Positions 25,237-34,019 are shown, counted from the first letter of the stretch. The stretch: 64,000 bases of DNA from Halorientalis sp. IM1011 (GCF_001989615.1 NZ_CP019067.1:3286001-3350000); one strand, 5' to 3'. Made by a program: numbers and translations. The notes: generated from the letters alone by a model not told the origin.

Positions 25237-25983
25237 TCAGTTCACGCCGAGGAGGCTGTTCCGCCGGTCCTCGTTCAGGTCGTCGAGGTGGCCCTCGAAC
25301 TTCACCTCGCCCTTCTCGAGGATGTAGTGGCGGTCGGCGCAGTAGTCGGCGATGTTCACGTTCTGCTCCACCAGCATGATCGTCAGTCCCGTCTCGCTGA
25401 TCTCCTCGACGATCTCGACCACGTCCTCGATGATCTTGGGGGCGAGACCCTCGGTGGGTTCGTCGAGCATCAGCACGTCGGGGCTGGTCATCAGGGCGCG
25501 GGCGATCGCGAGCATCTGCTGTTCGCCACCGCTGAGGGAGTGTCCTTCCTGCTCCCGTCGTTCGTCCAGTCGAGGGAAGAGGTCGTAGATGTCCGCGACC
25601 GTGAACTCCCTGATGGCCTCGTCCCCCGAGCGCTGGGCGGCCACCCGGAGGTTCTCCGCGACCGAGAGCTGGGGGAAGATCTCCCGTTCTTCGGGAACGA
25701 TGGCGATCCCTCGCTGGAGGATCTCGTGTGGCGGAAGACCGACGATCTCCTCGCCTTCGTACTGGATCGACCCGTTCCGGGGCGGCGTCAATCCCATGAT
25801 GCTCCGTAGCGTCGTGGTCTTCCCGACGCCGTTCCGGCCGAGCAGCGAGACGACCTCGCCGCGGTCGACGGCCAGCGACAGGTCGTGCAGGATGTGCGAA
25901 TCGGCGTAGAAGGTGTTGATCGAATCGACGGTCAGAACGCCCGCGGACGATTCGTCCCGCCGTTTCGTCTCGGCTTCAGGCAT
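25237..25983 (-). CDS. livF: LivF-type ABC transporter ATPase
   Basis: 248 residues. Walker A is LLGRNGVGKTT (about 48), the Q-loop lies after GIAIVPEERE, the signature is HSLSGGEQQMLAIARALM and Walker B is VLMLDEPTEGLAPKI, as in LivF of branched-chain amino acid (HAAT) importers. An in-frame ATG 12 bases upstream (25995) is an alternative start; I prefer 25983, which overlaps the livG stop by 8 bases. It pairs with LivG to power the two permeases encoded at 28235-30093. In this cluster the cargo is probably a small carboxylate, possibly cyclic, rather than an amino acid. Confidence 0.9.
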   Translation of the reverse strand: MPEAETKRRDESSAGVLTVDSINTFYADSHILHDLSLAVDRGEVVSLLGRNGVGKTTTLRSIMGLTPPRNGSIQYEGEEIVGLPPHEILQRGIAIVPEEREIFPQLSVAENLRVAAQRSGDEAIREFTVADIYDLFPRLDERREQEGHSLSGGEQQMLAIARALMTSPDVLMLDEPTEGLAPKIIEDVVEIVEEISETGLTIMLVEQNVNIADYCADRHYILEKGEVKFEGHLDDLNEDRRNSLLGVN

Positions 25984-26722
25984 AGATCTCGTCACCCCCG
26001 AAGTACGCCTCGTCGACGACCTCGCTCTCGCGGATGGCCTCGGGCGACCCCTCGTCGATGAACTCCCCGTAGTGCAGGACCGAAATCCGGTCCGAGAGCG
26101 ACATCACGACGTCCATGTCGTGTTCGACCAGGAAGACCGTGTACTCGGATTTCAGTCGGTCCAGCAACTCGATCATCTCACGCGTCTCCTCCTGGGACAT
26201 CCCCGCGGTGGGCTCGTCGAACATGAGCAGCTCGGGGTCGATGGCGAGAGTCAGGCCGATCTCCAGCATCCGCTGCTGGCCGTGTGAGAGGTCCTCGGCG
26301 GATTTGTCGGCGTACTCGGAGAGATCGAGAAACGCCATCACTTCCTCGGCCCGTTCGAGCGGCTCCTTCAGGGACGCTTTCGATCGGACCGGCGAGAGTC
26401 GGCCGGAGATTGCGGCCTGGGCCATCACCCGGATGTTCTCCCGGACGCTGAGACTGGGGAATACGCTCGTGACCTGAAACGAGCGGGCACACCCTTTCCG
26501 GGCGATCTCGTGTGGCGAGTCGCCGGTGATGTCGGCTCCGTCCAGGGTGACTCGTCCCGCTGTCGGTTCGAGGTCTCCCGTGATCATGTTGAACAGCGTC
26601 GTCTTCCCCGCCCCGTTCGGTCCGATCAGCGAGCGGAATTCGCCCGTCTCGATCTCGAACGAGACGTCTTTGACCGCGACGAGCGATCCGAACTCCTTTC
26701 TCAGAGTGTCGACTTCTAACAT
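25976..26722 (-). CDS. livG: LivG-type ABC transporter ATPase
   Basis: 248 residues. Walker A is LIGPNGAGKTT (about 36), the signature is EDLSHGQQRMLEIGLTLAID, Walker B is LLMFDEPTAGMSQEET, and the H-loop follows TVFLVEHDMDVVMSL. The insert after the Q-loop is typical of LivG. The start ATG 26722 is preceded about 28 bases upstream by TTATATAG on the minus strand (26750-26758), so it is probably leaderless. livG and livF overlap and are divergent from the binding-protein gene, giving a divergent importer locus. Confidence 0.9.
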   Translation of the reverse strand: MLEVDTLRKEFGSLVAVKDVSFEIETGEFRSLIGPNGAGKTTLFNMITGDLEPTAGRVTLDGADITGDSPHEIARKGCARSFQVTSVFPSLSVRENIRVMAQAAISGRLSPVRSKASLKEPLERAEEVMAFLDLSEYADKSAEDLSHGQQRMLEIGLTLAIDPELLMFDEPTAGMSQEETREMIELLDRLKSEYTVFLVEHDMDVVMSLSDRISVLHYGEFIDEGSPEAIRESEVVDEAYFGGDEIYA

Positions 26723-26747
26723 ACTGCTACTGGCCCTCAAACGAACC

Positions 26748-26758
26748 CAGCTATATAA
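26748..26758 (-). promoter_or_regulatory. TATA-like box for livG
   Basis: On the minus strand this reads ATTATATAG, about 28 bases before the livG ATG, matching haloarchaeal leaderless promoters. The divergent binding-protein promoter lies about 160 bases to the right. Confidence 0.5.
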
Positions 26759-26909
26759 TTTTTTGTCTGATAGTTCGTCTGCCAGAACGACAATACCCAG
26801 CCCAGACACGGTTTTCAGGGTTTCTGAGGGCGGACGGGACAGTATTCGCTGGCTGGGTGATCCGGGTGGCCGCGTGTATCGGGTTGGACGTGTGGGTACG
26901 ATCGGCGGA

Positions 26910-26920
26910 ACAATTTTATA
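26910..26920 (+). promoter_or_regulatory. TATA-like box for the binding protein
   Basis: CAATTTTATAG lies 27-37 bases before ATG 26947. This spacing favours 26947 over the in-frame ATG at 26923 as the true start of the binding-protein gene. Confidence 0.5.
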
Positions 26921-26946
26921 GCATGGCTCTGTGGGGGGTGTTAGCG

Positions 26947-28227
26947 ATGACAGCAGATAAGCCTATTTCGGGCGGAGCGACAGCACGACGTAACTTCTTG
27001 AAGGCCGCAGTCGCGGGCGCGGCGATCACCGGGACGGCGGGCTGTATCGGTGGAGGCGGTGGCGGCGACACCGTTCGTATCGGGAACTTGACCAGCCGGT
27101 CCGGGCCGTACGCGACGCTCGGGGAGTTCGCCACCACGGGTGCCGAGCTGGCGGTCCAGGAACTGAACGGGAACGACGGTATCGGCGGTCGGGACGTGGA
27201 ACTAGTGACGAAAGACACCGAGACCGACCAGACGACGGCGATTCAGCGGACGCGCGAACTGGTCGAGAGCGAGAACGTGGACATAGTCTCGAACGTCATC
27301 TCCAGTTCGGTCTCGCTGGCCGTCTCCTCGGAGTGTGCGAGCCTCGGCGTGCCCTACCTGTCGACGATCAACGGGACGGAACTTCTGACGGGCGCGGACT
27401 GCAACGAGTACACGTTCCGGACGAACAGCCAGGCACCGCAGGCGGCCTTCGCCTGCATGAAGTATCTGGTCGAGGAGCGTGACGTCGAGTCGATCTACAT
27501 CGTCGGCTCGGACTACGCCTGGGGCCAGGCCGTACAGAACTTCACGGAACGGGCGCTGTCGGATCTCGGCCTCGATCCGAACGAGGCAATCGTCGGGTCC
27601 GAACTGGTCCCGCTCGACACGAGTGACTACTCGACGCAGATCACCAACGCGTCCGACAGCGGGGCCGACGTGTGCTGGAGTATCCTGGCCGGCACACCCG
27701 CCGTCCAGTTCCTCTCCCAGGCCGGTGACTTCGGTCTCGGCGAGGAGATGTTGATCAGCGGTCCGACGATCAACCAGGTCGACCACCTCAGATCCCTCGG
27801 CGACACCGCACAGGGCGTCGTCGGCGGATCGCGCTGGAGTTACTCGGTCGACAAGCCCCGCAGTACCGAGTTCACGCAGGCCTATCTCGACGAACACGGG
27901 GAGTTACCGCACGTGTTCGCCGCGGAAGCGTACATCGGCGTCCACGCGTTCGCGGAGGCGGTCAGAGCGGCGGAGTCGCCCGATCCGGAGTCAGTCATCG
28001 AGACGTGGCCCGGACTGACCTGGGACACCATCGACAACGACGGGACCGTGATGCGGGAGTGTGACCACCAGGCGATGGTGCCGTTCTACATCACGGAGAT
28101 CGTCACCGAAGACGAGTACGACGGGCCGTACGCCGGGGAGTCCGAGGCAGGAGTCTACCCACAGGTCGTCGCCGAGTACGGCGAGGAGATGTTCCGGGAC
28201 TGCGGGGAGACCGGCTGCAACCTCTAG
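26947..28227 (+). CDS. Substrate-binding lipoprotein of branched-chain-type ABC transporter
   Basis: 426 residues. A Tat signal (ARRNFLKAAVAGAAITGTAG) ends at a lipobox Cys (about residue 33). The mature part is a periplasmic-binding-fold type I protein: RIGNLTSRSGPYATLGEFAT near the start, TTAIQRTRELVESENVDIVS in the middle, and a C-terminal VAEYGEEMFRDCGETGCNL. It is anchored outside the cell and delivers ligand to the LivHM-type channel. Its position in the acyl-CoA cluster suggests a carboxylic acid ligand; the ligand is not readable from sequence. I chose ATG 26947 from promoter spacing. Confidence 0.88.
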   Translation: MTADKPISGGATARRNFLKAAVAGAAITGTAGCIGGGGGGDTVRIGNLTSRSGPYATLGEFATTGAELAVQELNGNDGIGGRDVELVTKDTETDQTTAIQRTRELVESENVDIVSNVISSSVSLAVSSECASLGVPYLSTINGTELLTGADCNEYTFRTNSQAPQAAFACMKYLVEERDVESIYIVGSDYAWGQAVQNFTERALSDLGLDPNEAIVGSELVPLDTSDYSTQITNASDSGADVCWSILAGTPAVQFLSQAGDFGLGEEMLISGPTINQVDHLRSLGDTAQGVVGGSRWSYSVDKPRSTEFTQAYLDEHGELPHVFAAEAYIGVHAFAEAVRAAESPDPESVIETWPGLTWDTIDNDGTVMRECDHQAMVPFYITEIVTEDEYDGPYAGESEAGVYPQVVAEYGEEMFRDCGETGCNL

Positions 28228-28234
28228 TGGCACG

Positions 28235-29104
28235 ATGATCGACACGCTACTCACGTACACACTTCACGGGACAGCGTACGGGTTGACGCTGTTGCTCCTG
28301 GCGCTGGGTCTGTCGCTGATCTTCGGCGTGGGAAACGTCGTGAACTTCGCCCACGGAGCCCTCTACATGGCGGGGGCGTACGTCGCGTTCTCGGCCTACA
28401 ACCTCACGGGGAGTTTCGTGGTCGCGTTCGTCGCTGCGGTCGCTCTCATCGGGCTCCTGGGAATCGCGTTCGAGATCGTCCTGCTTCGACCCCTCTACGG
28501 TGATTCGACCGACCAGTTGCTGATGACCTTCGGTGCCATCTTCATCATCGAAGGGCTGATACACAACGTCTACGGGTCGATTCCCAAGCGAGCGTCGCCA
28601 CCGGCCATCGTCGACGGCACGGTCGATCTCGCCGGAATGTCGTACCCGACCTACCGGATCTTCGTGATGGTCGCGGCGGTCTGTCTCACGGCGGCCGTCT
28701 GGATACTGCTCGAACACACCGACTACGGGGTCAGACTCCGGGCCAGTGCCTTCAGCGGCGAAACCGTCTCGGCGCTCGGGACGAACACCGACCACCTCCG
28801 CACCGCGACGTTCGCGTTCGGGTCGATACTCGCCGGCATCGCTGGGGCGCTCGTACTTCCGCTGTACTCCGCCTCGCCCGATATGGGCGGCAGCGTCATC
28901 ATCACAGTCTTCATCATCGTCGTCGTCGGCGGGCTGGGCTCGTTCCGCGGGGCGGTCGTGGGCTCGATGTTGATCGGCTACGTCGAAACATTCGGCCAGC
29001 TCGTGGTTCCGGGGTATCAGCTCCTGTTGAGCTATCTGGCACTGATCCTGGTGTTGCTGCTCGCACCGCGTGGACTGTTCGGACAACACATCGAACTCGA
29101 GTAA
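28235..29104 (+). CDS. livH: LivH-type ABC permease
   Basis: 289 residues with about eight membrane helices. It has the LivH-like N-terminus (TLHGTAYGLTLLLLALGLSL), the motif FGVGNVVNFAHGALYMAGAY and a cytoplasmic loop EAA-like region before GGLGSFRGAVVGSMLIGYVE. It starts 8 bases after the binding-protein stop and is followed 2 bases later by livM, so the three are one transcript. It forms half of the translocation pore in the cytoplasmic membrane. Length and motifs are normal. Confidence 0.9.
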   Translation: MIDTLLTYTLHGTAYGLTLLLLALGLSLIFGVGNVVNFAHGALYMAGAYVAFSAYNLTGSFVVAFVAAVALIGLLGIAFEIVLLRPLYGDSTDQLLMTFGAIFIIEGLIHNVYGSIPKRASPPAIVDGTVDLAGMSYPTYRIFVMVAAVCLTAAVWILLEHTDYGVRLRASAFSGETVSALGTNTDHLRTATFAFGSILAGIAGALVLPLYSASPDMGGSVIITVFIIVVVGGLGSFRGAVVGSMLIGYVETFGQLVVPGYQLLLSYLALILVLLLAPRGLFGQHIELE

Positions 29105-29106
29105 CG

Positions 29107-30093
29107 ATGACAACGCAACTACTACGATTCTACGACCGGGTGAAGCGATGGACGGACGATACTGCGGCGACCGTCTGGGACGATACCCGTCTCCGATTGC
29201 TCGCTATCGTCGGTTCGATCGCGTTGGTCGCGCTCGCGCCCCTCATCTTTACGAGCACGTTGATCCGTCTCTTCATCGAGGTGGCCATCTACGGCATCTT
29301 CGCGCTGTCGCTGAACCTCCTCATCGGGTACACCGGCCTCCTCTCGTTCGGCCACGCGGCCTTCTTCGGAACGCCGGCGTACGTCGCCTTGCTCATGATG
29401 ACGAACGGGATCACCTCGGTGTGGCTGATCCTCCCCGTGGCGATACTGGCCACCCTCGTTCTGGCGCTGGTCATGGGCTACCTCTCGCTCCAGAGCTACG
29501 GGATCTACTTCGCCATGCTGACGCTCGCGTTCTCTCAGGTGGTCTACGTTCTGGCACAGAACCAGCCGTTCGGACTGACCGGCGGCTCCAACGGCCTGAT
29601 CAGCCTCGAATACCCGAACTTCGGCATCCCCGGCGTCGTTCACCTCGAGTTATCCACCGTCGAGTACTTCTACATCGCCGTCGTGTTGCTCGTGGCCGTC
29701 TATTACGTGGTTCGGCGGGTCGTCAACTCCCCGTTCGGGTCCGTGCTGATAGCGATCCGCGAGAACGAGGACCGCGTCGCGTTCGCCGGCTACAACGTGC
29801 TCTTCTACAAGCTCGCGTCGTTCTCGCTCAGCGCCGTGCTGTGTGCGTTCGGCGGCCTGCTCTTTGCCTTCTACTACCGCGCCGTCTCCCCGGAGCACCT
29901 GTACTGGCTCTGGTCCGGGGAAGGCGTCGCGATGGTCATCCTGGGCGGCGCGGGGTCGGTCGTCGGCCCGGTCTTCGGTGCCATCGCGTTCATCGGGATC
30001 AGGGAGGCCGTCTCCCCGTTCCTGACCGACTGGACCATCGTCCTCGGCATCGTCTTCGTCGGGACCATCCTGGTCCGCGCGCTCCGGGAGTGA
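29107..30093 (+). CDS. livM: LivM-type ABC permease
   Basis: 328 residues. A polar 40-residue N-terminus precedes about nine membrane helices. The family signature FALSLNLLIGYTGLLSFGHAAFFG is seen in parts (LSLNLLIGYTGLLSFGHAAF), and the loop IRENEDRVAFAGYNVLFYKL with GGAGSVVGPVFGAIAFIGIR contacts the ATPases. It pairs with LivH. A TATA-like tttattt (30103-30110) just after its stop marks the start of a separate downstream promoter. Confidence 0.9.
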   Translation: MTTQLLRFYDRVKRWTDDTAATVWDDTRLRLLAIVGSIALVALAPLIFTSTLIRLFIEVAIYGIFALSLNLLIGYTGLLSFGHAAFFGTPAYVALLMMTNGITSVWLILPVAILATLVLALVMGYLSLQSYGIYFAMLTLAFSQVVYVLAQNQPFGLTGGSNGLISLEYPNFGIPGVVHLELSTVEYFYIAVVLLVAVYYVVRRVVNSPFGSVLIAIRENEDRVAFAGYNVLFYKLASFSLSAVLCAFGGLLFAFYYRAVSPEHLYWLWSGEGVAMVILGGAGSVVGPVFGAIAFIGIREAVSPFLTDWTIVLGIVFVGTILVRALRE

Positions 30094-30133
30094 CTTCCCC
30101 ACGATTTATTTGGGTCCGTGTTCGGTGGTACCT

Positions 30134-30958
30134 ATGGACACAACAGTTCCGGAGATAGAGCCGAGTGACGTGTCTGGCGTCGCCGACCGACTCCGTCTGG
30201 ACGGTGAGCAGGCACTGGTGACCGGCGCGGGCAACGGAATGGGACGAGTGGCAGCGTTCACGTTCGCCGCTGCGGGCGCGGACATCGCCATCTCGGACCG
30301 GTTGGCGGACGATCTGGCCGAGACCGAGACCAAACTCCGCGAGAGCTTCGACGTCGGGGTGGCGACGATTCCCGCCGACCTGTCCGATCCCGACGACATC
30401 GTCGAACTGATCGACGAGGCGGTGGCCACGCTGGGCGATCTGGACGTGTTGCTGAACGTCGCCGGCATGTCGACCGAGGAAGAGTCCGCGTCGATGTCGG
30501 TGAAGGCGTGGGATCTCGTGCAGGACGTCAACCTCCGCGGGCCGTTCCTCTGTGCGCGCGAGGCGTATCCACACCTGCGGGGCGGCGGCCGAATCGTCAA
30601 CGTCGCATCGATAGCTGGGCTGTACGGGGCAGCCGATATGAGTCACTACGGTGCGGCGAAGGCCGGTGTCCGGAACCTGACCGCCTCGCTGGCCAACGAG
30701 TGGGCGAGCGAGGACGTCCGGGTCAACGCCGTCGCACCGGGGCCGACGCTCACCCCCGGCGCTGCGGGGCTCTTCGCGGACGCCGACCGGCTCACACACG
30801 ACCGGTCCCACGTCGACAGGGACGTGGGCTCGCCGGCGGAGGTCGCCGATACCATGCTGTTCCTGGCCAGTTCGATGGCGAGTTTCGTGACCGGCGAGAC
30901 GATACGTGTCGGTGGCGCTCCGCCCGACCAGACGGACGTTTCGCCGGTACTCGAGTGA
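30134..30958 (+). CDS. SDR-family dehydrogenase (third of the cluster)
   Basis: 274 residues. The Rossmann motif is TGAGNGMGRVAAFTF (about 33), the catalytic Ser is in NVASIAGLYGAADMSHYGAAKAG, with Tyr-x3-Lys intact, and the C-terminus MASFVTGETIRVGGAPP is typical. It is NAD(P)-dependent and would oxidise a 3-hydroxyacyl-CoA or related alcohol. I used ATG 30134, about 27 bases after TATTTGG-like TTTATTT. It follows livM and precedes the MaoC gene, each with its own TATA-like box. Substrate not evident; a beta-oxidation role is likely. Confidence 0.85.
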   Translation: MDTTVPEIEPSDVSGVADRLRLDGEQALVTGAGNGMGRVAAFTFAAAGADIAISDRLADDLAETETKLRESFDVGVATIPADLSDPDDIVELIDEAVATLGDLDVLLNVAGMSTEEESASMSVKAWDLVQDVNLRGPFLCAREAYPHLRGGGRIVNVASIAGLYGAADMSHYGAAKAGVRNLTASLANEWASEDVRVNAVAPGPTLTPGAAGLFADADRLTHDRSHVDRDVGSPAEVADTMLFLASSMASFVTGETIRVGGAPPDQTDVSPVLE

Positions 30959-31011
30959 GGATCGGACGGGATCGACCCCGCCGCGAGACCGCTCGTACCT
31001 GCCGACGGTAC

Positions 31012-31019
31012 GTTTTATC
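31012..31019 (+). promoter_or_regulatory. TATA-like box for the MaoC gene
   Basis: TTTTATCT lies 26-33 bases before ATG 31045, fitting a leaderless transcript. Confidence 0.45.
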
Positions 31020-31044
31020 TCTCTGGGAACACAGTCTGGAGTGT

Positions 31045-31485
31045 ATGACACGGTTCTACGAGGATCTGGAACTAGGGGAGACGTTCCCCTTTCCCGAGTA
31101 CACCGTCACCGCCGAGGAGATCACGGCGTTCGCTCGTGAGTTCGACCCGCAACCGTTCCATCTCGACGCTGAATCGAGTGCGGACTCGGTCTTCGACGGG
31201 CTCGTCGCCAGCGGCTGGCACACGGCGTCGCTCTCGATGCGGTTTCTCGTCGAGTCGGCATTCGCCGACATCGCCGTCCTGGGCGGACGCGGCGTCGACG
31301 AACTCCGGTGGTACGAGCCGGTGTACGCGGGCGATCGGATCACTGGCGAGGCGGAGATCACGTCGCTATCGCGGGACGACCGCGACCGCGGACACGTGGA
31401 TTTCACCGTCGACCTCCGGAATCAGAACGGAACGACGACTATGTCATACACGACGCTCAGTATGGTCCGCTGTCGCGAGGAGTGA
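31045..31485 (+). CDS. MaoC-like (hot-dog) acyl-CoA dehydratase
   Basis: 146 residues, single hot-dog fold. The hydratase-2 type motif is present: FAREFDPQPFHLDAESS (the D-x5-H pattern used in catalysis) and GLVASGWHTASLSMRFLVES. Such enzymes hydrate enoyl-CoA to 3-hydroxyacyl-CoA. In this cluster it could supply the hydration step otherwise made by a crotonase, either in the linear chain or on the cyclohexenyl ester. ATG 31045 is preceded by its own TATA-like box. It ends the catabolic cluster. Confidence 0.82.
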   Translation: MTRFYEDLELGETFPFPEYTVTAEEITAFAREFDPQPFHLDAESSADSVFDGLVASGWHTASLSMRFLVESAFADIAVLGGRGVDELRWYEPVYAGDRITGEAEITSLSRDDRDRGHVDFTVDLRNQNGTTTMSYTTLSMVRCREE

Positions 31486-31650
31486 GGCGGGAGCATTCCT
31501 GAAGACGGGGATGACGAAACCTCGGTGCCCGACGGTCGGCGTGGGCCCGTCTTCGCGGCATCGGGAAACGCAGACACTCATGGTAACGATTGACCGTTTC
31601 TCGTTGCCGCAGGGATGGATTCGCGGTCGTCGGTCTTATAGCTTGGTGGA

Positions 31651-32310
31651 TCACTGCTCCCGCACGAGGCCCAATTCCTGTAGCGTCGGCAGGTTCCAGC
31701 CGCGATTGACTGCGAACAACCGTGTTAGCACGGTCACGGCGGCACAGGCCCCGGCAGCGATGTCGCCGGAAATGCCGATGGTTCCCAGCAGGAAGTACGC
31801 GCTCCCGCCCAGCACGGCACAGGTCGCGTAGAAATCGTCGAAGAGGATAAAGGGCGCTCGATCCAGCAGGATGTCGGCGAACGCACCACCGCCCACTGCA
31901 TTGATCGTCGCGATACCGACGACGCCGACGACCGTCACGCCCGCATCGGTGGCGACTATCGCGCCGGTCGTCGCGAACGCGGCGAGTCCGATCGCGTCCG
32001 CGACGAGAGTGATCGGATGGGTGTCCGGAGAGTCGAGTGAGACGCGCAACACGATCGCCAACCCGACGCCGAGCAATCCCAGACTGATCTCGATCGGAGC
32101 CTGCAGTGCTAACGGAACTCGTGCCACGAGGATGTCTCGTGTCACTCCGCCGGCGAACGCCATCGCCAGCCCGACGATCGCGATTCCGAGCAGGTCGAAC
32201 TCCTCGCGGATCGCCTTCGACGATCCCACGAGGGCAAAGGCGACCAACCCGATCGTGTTCATCACCGCGAACGGATCGCCGAACAGTACGATCAGAAGAT
32301 CCTGCCCCAT
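31651..32310 (-). CDS. TRIC-type (UPF0126/YadS) membrane channel
   Basis: 219 residues with seven predicted membrane helices in a repeated pattern. The family signature glycines are seen in FAGGVTRDILVARVPLAL and NAVGGGAFADILLDRAPFIL, the two pseudo-symmetric halves of trimeric intracellular cation channel (TRIC) homologues. Archaeal and bacterial members conduct K+ or Na+; some are linked to glycine transport. It stands alone between the MaoC gene (convergent) and the BtrH-like gene. Cargo is not evident. Confidence 0.85.
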   Translation of the reverse strand: MGQDLLIVLFGDPFAVMNTIGLVAFALVGSSKAIREEFDLLGIAIVGLAMAFAGGVTRDILVARVPLALQAPIEISLGLLGVGLAIVLRVSLDSPDTHPITLVADAIGLAAFATTGAIVATDAGVTVVGVVGIATINAVGGGAFADILLDRAPFILFDDFYATCAVLGGSAYFLLGTIGISGDIAAGACAAVTVLTRLFAVNRGWNLPTLQELGLVREQ

Positions 32311-32375
32311 TGCTCGTTTCTCGTGGAACGACTCTCTTAAGCGCTCCGAGACAGCTCACCGTACCGTGTTGGACC

Positions 32376-33353
32376 CTATACTGCCGCTTGGAGGTCGGAA
32401 AACAGGGATTCTTCGCGATCCGCGATATCGTGTGCGAGATCGCTGGCTTCCGCGAGTTGGTCTCGGCGCGTAGCCCCGTCATCGGCTTCGCTGATCGCTT
32501 CGAGGACCCCGGCGAGGGCCGTCCAGTCGTCGGCGATCCGGCGCATTCGGTCGGCGAACTCGGGGGCGAGTCCCGCGTCCGTGCCGAGGGTATCGAGGAA
32601 GGTCGCGTAGAGGCGGCGGAACGCACCGCCGCCCGTGCCCCGGCGCTCGATGTTCTGATAGGCGAAGCGCGCGGTCCACTGCAGGTCGTCGAACCGCGTC
32701 CACGTCGGGAGGTCGTCCGCGAACGTTCGGATCGTCGCCACACCGCCACTTCCGGATTCGTCGTCGCCGTCCAGCATGATCGTCGCTGCTCGTTCGACCG
32801 CCGCCAGCGTCGCGGTCTCAGTCGCGACTGTCGGTGTTGGCTCCTCGACGGCGAGCCACCTGCGTTCGACCGGCCAGAACCCGTGGTCGGAGCTCCAGGC
32901 GTCGTCGAACGTCGCTCGGGTGACGGTCTGTGGCTCGTCGAACTCGCTGTCCGAGATCGTCACCGATTCATTGTCGACGTCGAGGACCACGATCGTATGG
33001 GGCCCGAAGTGAGTGGAGCTTCCGAAATACGGGAGGTAGTACAGGTCGACGAAACAGAGGACGGGTCCCGATTCGAGTCGCTTTTCGAGGGCATCCCAGG
33101 CCGTCTCCTTCGACTGCCCGTCACCCTCTGCGATCGAGATTCCCAGCGTATCGAAAAACGTCGTTTCAAGGTGTGGGTTTCGCCCCATGATCAGTCGCGA
33201 GGCAGTCTCGGACTCCCCGTACTCGAAGCCGATGCCGGCTCCGAGGCCGAAACACGACGCTTCCTCGAGTCCCCAGTCGTAGTACCTGGAGAGGTTCCTG
33301 AGAGAGGCGGATCCGCAGTGATCGCCGACCGAATGTCGATAGTCACCGAACAT
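32376..33353 (-). CDS. BtrH N-terminal domain / DUF4872 protein
   Basis: 325 residues. The N-terminal half is a BtrH-type acyltransferase/peptidase-like domain with a putative nucleophile Cys in SVGDHCGSASLRNLSRYYD, a second conserved stretch SCFGLGAGIGFEYGES and a His in STHFGPHTIVVLDVDN. The C-terminal half is helical and matches DUF4872 (AGLAPEFADRMRRIADDWTA). BtrH, in butirosin synthesis, transfers an acyl chain from a carrier protein. No carrier or biosynthetic neighbour is present here, so it is an orphan. Substrate unknown. Confidence 0.78.
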   Translation of the reverse strand: MFGDYRHSVGDHCGSASLRNLSRYYDWGLEEASCFGLGAGIGFEYGESETASRLIMGRNPHLETTFFDTLGISIAEGDGQSKETAWDALEKRLESGPVLCFVDLYYLPYFGSSTHFGPHTIVVLDVDNESVTISDSEFDEPQTVTRATFDDAWSSDHGFWPVERRWLAVEEPTPTVATETATLAAVERAATIMLDGDDESGSGGVATIRTFADDLPTWTRFDDLQWTARFAYQNIERRGTGGGAFRRLYATFLDTLGTDAGLAPEFADRMRRIADDWTALAGVLEAISEADDGATRRDQLAEASDLAHDIADREESLFSDLQAAV

Positions 33354-33473
33354 ACCGGACTGTGACGCGACACCACCAAAAGGATACGGCCGTCGGTTGG
33401 TATATGAACATACTATTTTTAAACGCTACACAATCCATAACGCTTACGTACCCAAGCGAGAAACGTTGTGTAT

Positions 33474-33824
33474 ATGCGATACAGGACATTGCTCGAACGA
33501 ACGGTCGACGAGTGGGAGGACGGACGCGGTGTCGTCCAGATCGTCACACCGGAGGATGCGGACGAGAACGAGCTGCGGTTCTGTTATTACAAGGACGGGG
33601 AGTTCGTCAACCGTCCACTGACGATGTCACCGGGGCAGGACGCCGCGGAGCGGACCGGCGAGATCGTCGAGACGATGGCGAGTCTCGCACGCACCTTCAC
33701 GGCCGACGAGATCGAGGCGCTCGTCGACGAACTCGGCGCGGAGCGCGTCCTCGAACTCTCGGTCCTCATCGAGGAACTCGGCAAGAGCCGCCTGACGGAG
33801 ATTCTGGGCGACGCAACCGAGTGA
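33474..33824 (+). CDS. Conserved hypothetical haloarchaeal protein
   Basis: 116 residues, acidic, no membrane segment. It begins MRYRTLLERTVDEWEDGRGV, contains ENELRFCYYKDGEFVNRPLT, and ends in a helical pair (LARTFTADEIEALVDEL, VLELSVLIEELGKSRLTEIL). I do not recognise a named family. ATG 33474 is used; a GTG six bases upstream is in frame. It lies just beyond the rRNA operon terminator and is transcribed towards it, so the hairpin at 33855-33887 may also shield it. Confidence 0.6.
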   Translation: MRYRTLLERTVDEWEDGRGVVQIVTPEDADENELRFCYYKDGEFVNRPLTMSPGQDAAERTGEIVETMASLARTFTADEIEALVDELGAERVLELSVLIEELGKSRLTEILGDATE

Positions 33825-33848
33825 CGCAGTCGCTGTTTGCGTTCGAAA

Positions 33849-33888
33849 TGAAAAGACCCCCGCAGGGCGTGATGCCCTGCAGGGGTCG
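33849..33888 (-). terminator. rRNA operon terminator hairpin
   Basis: A near-perfect 14-base stem (33855-33868 with 33874-33887, one C:A mismatch) and a 5-base loop are followed, on the minus strand, by TCTTTTCATTT. It lies just after the 5S gene, so it ends the rRNA transcript. Confidence 0.75.
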
Positions 33889-33897
33889 AAATGAGTG

Positions 33898-34019
33898 GAG
33901 GCGGCGAACCGGGTCTCCCAGAGGCTCGCGCACTCGAGTAGGCCCCGGAACGCAGGCGGGCTTAACTTCCGTGTTCGGGATGGGTACGGGTGGAAACCCC
34001 GCCGCTGTGGCCGCCTTAA
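33898..34019 (-). rRNA. rrf: 5S rRNA
   Basis: About 122 bases. The minus strand starts TTAAGGCGGCCACAGCGGCG and contains CCATCCCGAACACGGAAG and the 3' stem CGGTTCGCCGCC, pairing with the 5' GGCGGCC to close the terminal helix. Last gene of the rRNA operon. Its 5' end abuts a tRNA-like element (34020-34062), and its 3' end is followed by the terminator hairpin. Ends are set by comparison with haloarchaeal 5S from memory, within a base or two. Confidence 0.93.
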
